Shown here: positions 33,665 through 38,606 of the stretch, piece by piece
Layout of the letters: every line of letters starts with the position of its first letter
How positions within the stretch are numbered: the stretch's first letter is position 1
Assembly: GCA_035701115.1 (NCBI GenBank)
Contig: DASSOA010000169.1
Coordinates: 1-38,606 of the forward strand
Direction of reading: 5' to 3'
Length of the DNA: 38,606 bases
DNA from: DASSKW01 sp035701115
GTDB taxonomy: Bacteria > Pseudomonadota > Gammaproteobacteria > Natronospirales > REEB76
Translations under genes and position numbers: made by a program
The notes under the pieces: model-generated
Database searches by the model: none
The model's input: the letters and a program-made list of their open reading frames with translations, nothing else
What the model was told of the DNA's origin: nothing

Positions 33665-34234
33665 ATGCAAATCATTCTGGCCTCGACTTCCGCATTCCGC
33701 CGCGCGTTACTGGAGCGGCTCGGTCTCCCATTCCAGAGCGTGGCGCCGGAGGTGGACGAATCCCGCCTGGCCCAGGAATCGCCCGAAGCGCTGGCGGAGC
33801 GCTTGTCGCTGGCCAAGGCTCTGGCGGTGGCTGCACGCCACCCCGACGCGCTCGTGATCGGCTCGGACCAGGTCGCGGCGCTCGACGACCTTATTCTGGG
33901 CAAACCCGGCGGTTACCCGCAGGCGATGGCGCAGCTGGCGGCCTGTTCCGGCCGCGAGGTGGTATTTCACACGGGTCTTTGCGTCATCACGCCCGCCGAT
34001 CGCCAGCGGCATGTCGACCGCACCCGCGTGACCTTCCGTACCCTGTCAACCGAGGAAATCGAGCGTTACCTGAAAGCCGAACAGCCTTACCAATCTGCCG
34101 GCAGTTTCAAGGTGGAGGGCCTGGGCATCAGCCTGTTTGAGACAGTCAAATCGGAGGACCCGACGGCCCTGATCGGGCTCCCGCTCATCGCACTGTGCCG
34201 CTTCCTGCGTCAGTCCGGCGTCGCTATCCCCTGA
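33665..34234 (+). CDS. yceF: Maf-family nucleotide pyrophosphatase (YceF type)
   Basis: A 189-residue house-cleaning enzyme. It begins MQIILASTSAFRRALLERLG with the phosphate-binding Ser/Arg motif, then carries the EVDESRL, ALVIGSDQVAAL and FHTGLCV blocks and the C-terminal GLPLIALCRFLR. E. coli YceF hydrolyses 7-methyl-GTP, and the assignment to the YceF rather than YhdE branch rests partly on the yceD-rpmF neighbourhood. The ATG at 33665 gives the conserved N terminus; upstream in-frame ATGs at 33629 and 33644 look too long. Its 3' end overlaps the 3' end of rluC by 11 nt in convergent orientation. Confidence 0.92.
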   Translation: MQIILASTSAFRRALLERLGLPFQSVAPEVDESRLAQESPEALAERLSLAKALAVAARHPDALVIGSDQVAALDDLILGKPGGYPQAMAQLAACSGREVVFHTGLCVITPADRQRHVDRTRVTFRTLSTEEIERYLKAEQPYQSAGSFKVEGLGISLFETVKSEDPTALIGLPLIALCRFLRQSGVAIP

Positions 34235-35180
34235 CCCCGGATTCCAGCCGGTCAACGACGCTGCGCAATTCGTCGTCAAGCGGCGCACTCACCGAGACCG
34301 GCTCACCACTCACGGGGTGGTCAAAACTCAGCGAATGCGCGTGGAGGAACATGCGCCTGAGCCCCAGGCTGCGAAACCGCTTGTTGGCTTCGCGGTCGCC
34401 GTACTTCTCGTCCCCGGCCACCGGGTGACCGATATGGGCCGCGTGGACCCGGATCTGGTGGGTGCGACCGGTCGGAATAGTCACCTCCACGAGGGTTGCC
34501 TCGGCAAACCGGCTGACAGGCCGGAAGCGGCTTTCGGCGGATTTCCCCTCGGCGGCCACCCGCACCATACGCTCGCCGCCTTGCAACTGATTCTTTTCCA
34601 GCGCCGCAGTGACGACCTGTTCCCCGCCCTCCCAGCGGCCCACCAGCAATGCCAGATAGCGCTTTTCCATCCTTCCTTCGCGGATAGCGGCGTGCAGCCC
34701 TCGCAGCGCACTGCGCTTCCTGGCAATAACCAGACAACCGCTGGTCTCGCGGTCAAGCCGGTGGACGAGCTCAAGCCTGTGCTCGGCAGGTCGCATAACC
34801 CGCAAGGCCTCGATCACCCCCAGACTTTGGCCGCTGCCTCCGTGCACCGCCATGCCGGCCGGCTTGTCGAGCACCAGCAGACTCGGGTCCTCATAGAGGA
34901 TGGCATCCGACAACACCTGCCGCTGCCAGTCGCGGGGCGTCTGCAGCGATACCGGTTCACCCTGACGGACCGGGGGCAATCGCAGTTCATCGCCGGACTG
35001 CAGGCGGTATTCCGGTTTGCTGCGGCGGCTGTTGACCCGGATCTGTCCGGTTCGCAGTAACCGGTAGACATGCCCTTTCGGCACGCCCTTCAAATGGCGG
35101 AACAGAAAATTGTCCAGCCGCTGGTCCGAATCGTCATCCGAGACCTTCAGACGGCGCACCTTTCCGGCGTCGTCACTCAC
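34224..35180 (-). CDS. rluC: 23S rRNA pseudouridine synthase RluC
   Basis: A 318-residue enzyme making pseudouridine at 23S positions 955, 2504 and 2580 (E. coli numbering). An S4 RNA-binding domain lies at ~17-75 (QRLDNFLFRHLKGVPKGHVYRLL, quoted in part as RLDNFLFRHL). The catalytic Asp143 sits in HRLDRETSGCLV, with IPTGRTHQIRVH and HPVAGDEKYG further on. The divergent rluC-rne arrangement is conserved in gammaproteobacteria. Its start is in the region that also contains the rne promoter, so the two genes share control space. Confidence 0.95.
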   Translation of the reverse strand: MSDDAGKVRRLKVSDDDSDQRLDNFLFRHLKGVPKGHVYRLLRTGQIRVNSRRSKPEYRLQSGDELRLPPVRQGEPVSLQTPRDWQRQVLSDAILYEDPSLLVLDKPAGMAVHGGSGQSLGVIEALRVMRPAEHRLELVHRLDRETSGCLVIARKRSALRGLHAAIREGRMEKRYLALLVGRWEGGEQVVTAALEKNQLQGGERMVRVAAEGKSAESRFRPVSRFAEATLVEVTIPTGRTHQIRVHAAHIGHPVAGDEKYGDREANKRFRSLGLRRMFLHAHSLSFDHPVSGEPVSVSAPLDDELRSVVDRLESGVRG

Positions 35181-35213
35181 GTTAAGCTCCTGAAAATAAA
35201 AGTTTTCGAGTCA

Positions 35214-35242
35214 TTGAAGGGGCATAATTTCGCTGCTATAGT
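35214..35242 (+). promoter_or_regulatory. Predicted rne promoter
   Basis: TTGAAG (35214-35219) and TATAGT (35237-35242) are 17 nt apart, giving a transcription start near 35249 and a leader of about 340 nt before the rne ATG. Long leaders are the site of RNase E autoregulation in E. coli. Confidence 0.65.
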
Positions 35243-35248
35243 ACCGGA

Positions 35249-35591
35249 CAGATGGTGAAGCCGCGACCAATATGCAAAGCGGCCTGCGCCTCTCCCTGAA
35301 AAGCCGGTTTCAGGCTTTTACAAGGTTTACCTGGTAGGTCTGCCGACCTGAGCGTAGCAGACCTGTGTGTGTACAGCGGCGCCGCCCCTCATTGACCGGG
35401 CATGAGCACCGTAGAACTGCGCTCCCATGCCTCGCATGGTCACGACGCGCGGATTGTTGCCAAGGTTGGATTTCCGGGTCGCCGCGCTTCGCGCAGCGCC
35501 GCTGAGAGTAAAGTCTTGAATCCCGCCTGAAGGCCGTCCGGCCTCACGTGACTCTGCGCAGACCGTGGTTGAGCGTCTGCGAGAATCCAAA
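35249..35591 (+). ncRNA. Structured rne 5' leader
   Basis: About 340 nt without a gene. Visible stems are AAAAGCC/GGCTTTT (35299-35305 with 35313-35319), immediately followed by ACAAGG, and AGGTCTGC/GCAGACCT (35336-35343 with 35357-35364). The first resembles a weak terminator. E. coli rne has a long leader with hairpins through which RNase E controls its own mRNA; equivalence here is inference. Confidence 0.5.
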
Positions 35592-38069
35592 ATGAAGAGA
35601 ATGCTGGTTAACGCAACGCAGCCGGAAGAGCTGCGTGTCGCGATGGTGGACGGTCAGAAACTGTATGACCTGGATATCGAAGTCCCTTCGCGCGAACAGA
35701 AGAAAGCGAACATCTACAAGGGCCGCATCACGCGCATTGAGCCGAGTCTGGAAGCATGCTTCGTGGATTACGGCTCCGAGCGCCACGGCTTCCTGCCCCT
35801 CAAAGAAATTTCCCGCAGCTATTTCAAGTCGGGCGCCGACCTCTCCGGCCGAATCAACATCCGCGACGTCCTGAGCGAAGGCCAGGAAATCGTCATCCAG
35901 GTGGACAAGGAAGAGCGCGGCAACAAAGGCGCGGCCCTCACCACGTTCATCAGTCTTGCCGGACGTTTTATGGTACTGATGCCGAACAATCCGCGCGCCG
36001 GCGGCGTATCCCGCCGCGTGGAAGGCGACGACCGCGACGAATTGCGCGAAGCCATGTCGGCGTTGCAGATACCGGATGGCATGGGTGTCATCATCCGCAC
36101 TGCCGGCGTGGGGCGCAGCGTCGAGGAGCTGCAATGGGACATGGATTACCTGATTCAGGTCTGGCAGGCGATCGAAAAGGCTGCAGCCGAGCGCAGCTCG
36201 CCATTTCTTATCTATCAGGAAAGCAACGTCATCATCCGCGCGCTGCGCGATTACGTGCGCACCGACATCGGTGAAATTCTGGTCGATGACGAAAAAATGT
36301 TTCATGAAGCCCAGACATTCATGCAGCAGGTCATGCCGCAGAGTCTGTCGCGCCTCAAATACTATGAAGACCGGGTCCCGCTGTTCACCCGTTTCCAGAT
36401 CGAAAGCCAGATCGCGGCCGCATTCAGCCGTGAAGTGCGCTTGCCTTCCGGTGGCGCACTGGTCATTGACCATACGGAAGCGCTGGTCGCCATCGATGTG
36501 AACTCTTCGCGCGCCACCAAGGGTGGTGACATCGAGGAAACCGCCCTGCGTACCAATCTTGAAGCAGCCGATGAAGTTGCACGCCAGTTGCGTTTACGCG
36601 ACCTCGGCGGCCTGGTTGTGATTGATTTCATCGACATGACCCCGCAGAAAAACCAGCGCGAAGTTGAAGACCGCCTGCGCGATGCGCTGAAGATGGATCG
36701 TGCACGGGTCCAGGTCGGCCGTTTGTCGCGCTTCGGTCTCATGGAGATGTCACGCCAGCGTCTGCGCCCGTCACTCGGTGAATCCACCCAGGTGGTATGC
36801 CCGCGTTGCGCCGGCGAAGGACGCATCCGTGGTGTGGAATCCATGTCGCTCTCGATCCTGCGTCTGATTGAGGAAGAAGCGATGAAAGAACGGACTGCGC
36901 GCGTGGTCGCGCAGATGCCGGTCGAAGTCGCGACTTTCCTGCTCAACGAAAAACGCGCAATCATTTCCACGATCGAAAAACGCTGCGGCATTGAACTGGT
37001 GCTGGTGCCGAACCCGCACATGGACACGCCGCAGTACGAAATCCAGCGTCTGCGCGACGACGAAATGAGGCAGGCGGGCCCGGCCAGTGCAAGCTACAAG
37101 CTGGTAGCTGAACCCGAGGCACCGGCTGTTCCCGGCGCGGAGGCAAAACGCGAGCCCGCCGCCGAACCGGCGGTAAGGACCATCACGCCGACATCGCCCG
37201 CACCGGTATCCGCCCCCGCGGTTGAACGCAAGGCCGGCCCCGGTCTGTTTGTGCGCCTGTGGCGCAGTCTGTTCGGCAGCGGGGAATCGGAAACCGCGAA
37301 GCCGCAGCCACGCCGTCCTGAACGCGGTAACCGCCGCGAATTCGATCGTAACCGTGACCGGGATCGTGACCGCAAACGACGTGGTGGCGAGGGGCGACGC
37401 AACGAGCGCACTCAGAATGGCCCGAGCAATGCTCCGCGCAGCACGGAGCGCGATCAGCAATCGCGCAACCGGGACCGGGATCGCAATCGCGAACCGCAGC
37501 GCGAACGCCCCGCTCAGCGCGCGCCGGAACCCGTGACGCCTGCGTCACGCAAAAGCCAGGAGCCCGCTGTGACCGCACAGACTCCCGCGCCCACCACCAA
37601 CACAGCACCGGAACGCGATGAAGCCAATGCGGCGCGAGAACGCAGCGGACGCGGTACGCGCCGCGGTCGTCGCGGCGGCCGCCGCCGCCGGCGCTATGAA
37701 GGTGGGGAGCGAGGCCCGCAACAGCAGTCCCAGCCGCAGCAGGAACCTTCGAATCAGAACCCTGCTCCGCCATCGGCATCGGGTGACTCGATTGCGCATT
37801 ACCTCGCCGACCCAAGCATACCGGGTGCTGTGAAGCGACCTGAACCGGTCGTGCCGGAACGGGTAACCGCACCTGCGCCGACAATCGTACCGGCAGAGTC
37901 GTTTACGTCACCCGCTCCGTCCGAGGCACCCGCACGCGAGCCCCGGCACGAAGTGGCTGAGTCCAGCAGTTATCAGCCACCGGAACCGCGCCCCGCTTCA
38001 CCTGCGCGAGAGCCGGTTACCGGCCAGTCGGGTGGCGATGCCTGGAAACCGGATTCCGGCGACGAATAG
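35592..38069 (+). CDS. rne: Ribonuclease E
   Basis: An 825-residue endoribonuclease and degradosome scaffold. The catalytic half begins MKRMLVNATQPEELRVA; the S1 domain spans ~35-125; DNase I-like active-site Asp302 (AIDVNSSRATKG) and Asp345 (VVIDFIDM) and the Zn-link CPRC (Cys403/Cys406) match E. coli positions with a one-residue shift. A short amphipathic segment around 550-562 (GLFVRLWRSLFG) fits the membrane-targeting helix. The C-terminal ~270 residues are low complexity: an Arg/Asp/Asn-rich RNA-binding tract (NRDRDRDRKRR), an RRGRRGGRRRRR tract, and Pro/Ala-rich linkers. It is shorter than the E. coli protein (1061). The ATG at 35592 is preferred to 35565. Confidence 0.96.
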   Translation: MKRMLVNATQPEELRVAMVDGQKLYDLDIEVPSREQKKANIYKGRITRIEPSLEACFVDYGSERHGFLPLKEISRSYFKSGADLSGRINIRDVLSEGQEIVIQVDKEERGNKGAALTTFISLAGRFMVLMPNNPRAGGVSRRVEGDDRDELREAMSALQIPDGMGVIIRTAGVGRSVEELQWDMDYLIQVWQAIEKAAAERSSPFLIYQESNVIIRALRDYVRTDIGEILVDDEKMFHEAQTFMQQVMPQSLSRLKYYEDRVPLFTRFQIESQIAAAFSREVRLPSGGALVIDHTEALVAIDVNSSRATKGGDIEETALRTNLEAADEVARQLRLRDLGGLVVIDFIDMTPQKNQREVEDRLRDALKMDRARVQVGRLSRFGLMEMSRQRLRPSLGESTQVVCPRCAGEGRIRGVESMSLSILRLIEEEAMKERTARVVAQMPVEVATFLLNEKRAIISTIEKRCGIELVLVPNPHMDTPQYEIQRLRDDEMRQAGPASASYKLVAEPEAPAVPGAEAKREPAAEPAVRTITPTSPAPVSAPAVERKAGPGLFVRLWRSLFGSGESETAKPQPRRPERGNRREFDRNRDRDRDRKRRGGEGRRNERTQNGPSNAPRSTERDQQSRNRDRDRNREPQRERPAQRAPEPVTPASRKSQEPAVTAQTPAPTTNTAPERDEANAARERSGRGTRRGRRGGRRRRRYEGGERGPQQQSQPQQEPSNQNPAPPSASGDSIAHYLADPSIPGAVKRPEPVVPERVTAPAPTIVPAESFTSPAPSEAPAREPRHEVAESSSYQPPEPRPASPAREPVTGQSGGDAWKPDSGDE

Positions 38070-38089
38070 CCTGACGATCAACGATGGAA

Positions 38090-38114
38090 AACGCCCGGCC
38101 TAGCGCCGGGCGTT
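38090..38114. terminator. Bidirectional hairpin between rne and the phosphatase gene
   Basis: AACGCCCGGC (38090-38099) and GCCGGGCGTT (38105-38114) make a perfect 10-bp stem with a 5-nt loop. On the minus strand it is followed by TTTTCC, on the plus strand by CGCTTTC, so it terminates the phosphatase mRNA better than rne. The phosphatase stop codon is in its loop. Confidence 0.75.
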
Positions 38115-38606
38115 CGCTTTCAGGATTCCGGAAACAGAGTCGGGAAACACAAGACCTTGCCGATCACACAAGCTGCGGAGCAATCCGCAGACACCTTCCT
38201 CGACAAGATCCAGCACCTGTTCAAACCCGGCTGGTCCGCCCATGTACGGATCGGGAACCGACCGGTATCCGCTGTGCGCCGCAAAATCGAGTAACAGGCC
38301 GAGCTCGGCGCGGCCCGATCCGGAACGCATCCGTTTCAGCTGGGAAAGATTTTCGGTATCCATGGCCAGCACAAAATCGAACAGTTCGAAGTCCTCGAGC
38401 GTGACCATCCGCGCCCGATGGCCGCTGATATCGTAACCGCGCAGTTTCGCCGCATGTTGCGAACGCAGATCCGGCTGTTCCCCGAGATGGTAACGCGCAT
38501 GTGTTCCGGCCGAATCCACCCGCAGTTTCAAGTCGGGAACATGCCGCTTCTGAATTGCATGCAACACACCTTCGGCGGTTGGCGAGCGGCAGATATTGCC
38601 CATGCA
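38100..38606 (-). CDS. Low-molecular-weight protein-tyrosine-phosphatase, start beyond window
   Basis: The frame is open to the window edge; the first visible codons read CMGNICRSPTAEG, which is the catalytic P-loop C-X5-R-S, so only a few N-terminal residues are missing. The general acid Asp is in VPDPYMGGP. Length (~170) fits the family. Homologues (Wzb/Ptp) dephosphorylate tyrosine kinases of polysaccharide export or arsenate-like substrates; no kinase gene is visible here. The stop codon lies in the loop of the downstream terminator. Confidence 0.93.
   Translation of the reverse strand, partial: CMGNICRSPTAEGVLHAIQKRHVPDLKLRVDSAGTHARYHLGEQPDLRSQHAAKLRGYDISGHRARMVTLEDFELFDFVLAMDTENLSQLKRMRSGSGRAELGLLLDFAAHSGYRSVPDPYMGGPAGFEQVLDLVEEGVCGLLRSLCDRQGLVFPDSVSGILKANARR

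Overview
The window is a compact, GC-rich chromosomal segment. Gene order is that of a free-living gammaproteobacterium: serS-rarA-lolA-ftsK, trxB, aat-bpt-infA-clpA-clpS, and rluC<>rne followed by maf/yceD-rpmF-plsX-fabH are all gene orders known from Pseudomonas, Xanthomonas or enterics. Presence of a SufU-type SUF tail, a FemAB-like protein beside aat, and a large VPS10/sortilin-like exported propeller suggests a Xanthomonadales/Nevskiales-like or deep-branching gammaproteobacterial lineage; this placement is inference. No phage, transposon, integrase or CRISPR array is visible. Nearly everything is core genome.

Layout. (1) 1-1298, + strand: the end of a SUF iron-sulfur operon (sufU, sufT, Rieske ferredoxin). 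(2) 1392-3582, - strand: inorganic pyrophosphatase, a small two-helix membrane protein, and a heptosyltransferase-like GT9 enzyme. (3) 3660-9885, - strand: ftsK-lolA-vanZ-rarA-serS and then tRNA-Ser(UGA). A second, broken tRNA-Ser copy carrying an inserted 45-nt hairpin sits between serS and the intact tRNA. (4) 9943-10998: alanine dehydrogenase. (5) 11277-17968: trxB, a FemAB-like transferase, aat, bpt and infA on +, convergent with clpS-clpA on -. This is essentially the whole bacterial N-degron pathway (Leu/Phe and Leu transferases, adaptor, unfoldase) in one place. (6) 18198-20426, -: a CHASE2 class III adenylate cyclase, divergent from (7) a partial type II secretion operon gspC-D-E-F, followed by a small beta-barrel-like exported protein and a 1066-residue signal-peptide-bearing beta-propeller protein with eleven Asp-box motifs, closed by a strong terminator. 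(8) 30644-33539, -: yceD-rpmF-plsX-fabH (ribosome/phospholipid/fatty acid start). (9) maf(yceF) on +, convergent and overlapping rluC; rluC diverges from rne, which has a 5' leader of roughly 340 nt with hairpins; a low-molecular-weight tyrosine phosphatase runs off the right edge.

The most unusual sequence-level signal is the tRNA-Ser-like module in the serS 3' region: an exact 5' tRNA half, a long perfect hairpin, then an exact UGA anticodon arm, with no 3' half. Next are the near-consensus promoter that makes yceD effectively leaderless (with gspC and clpS as weaker leaderless candidates), the FemAB-like gene embedded in the N-degron cluster, and the split T2SS cluster linked to exported proteins.
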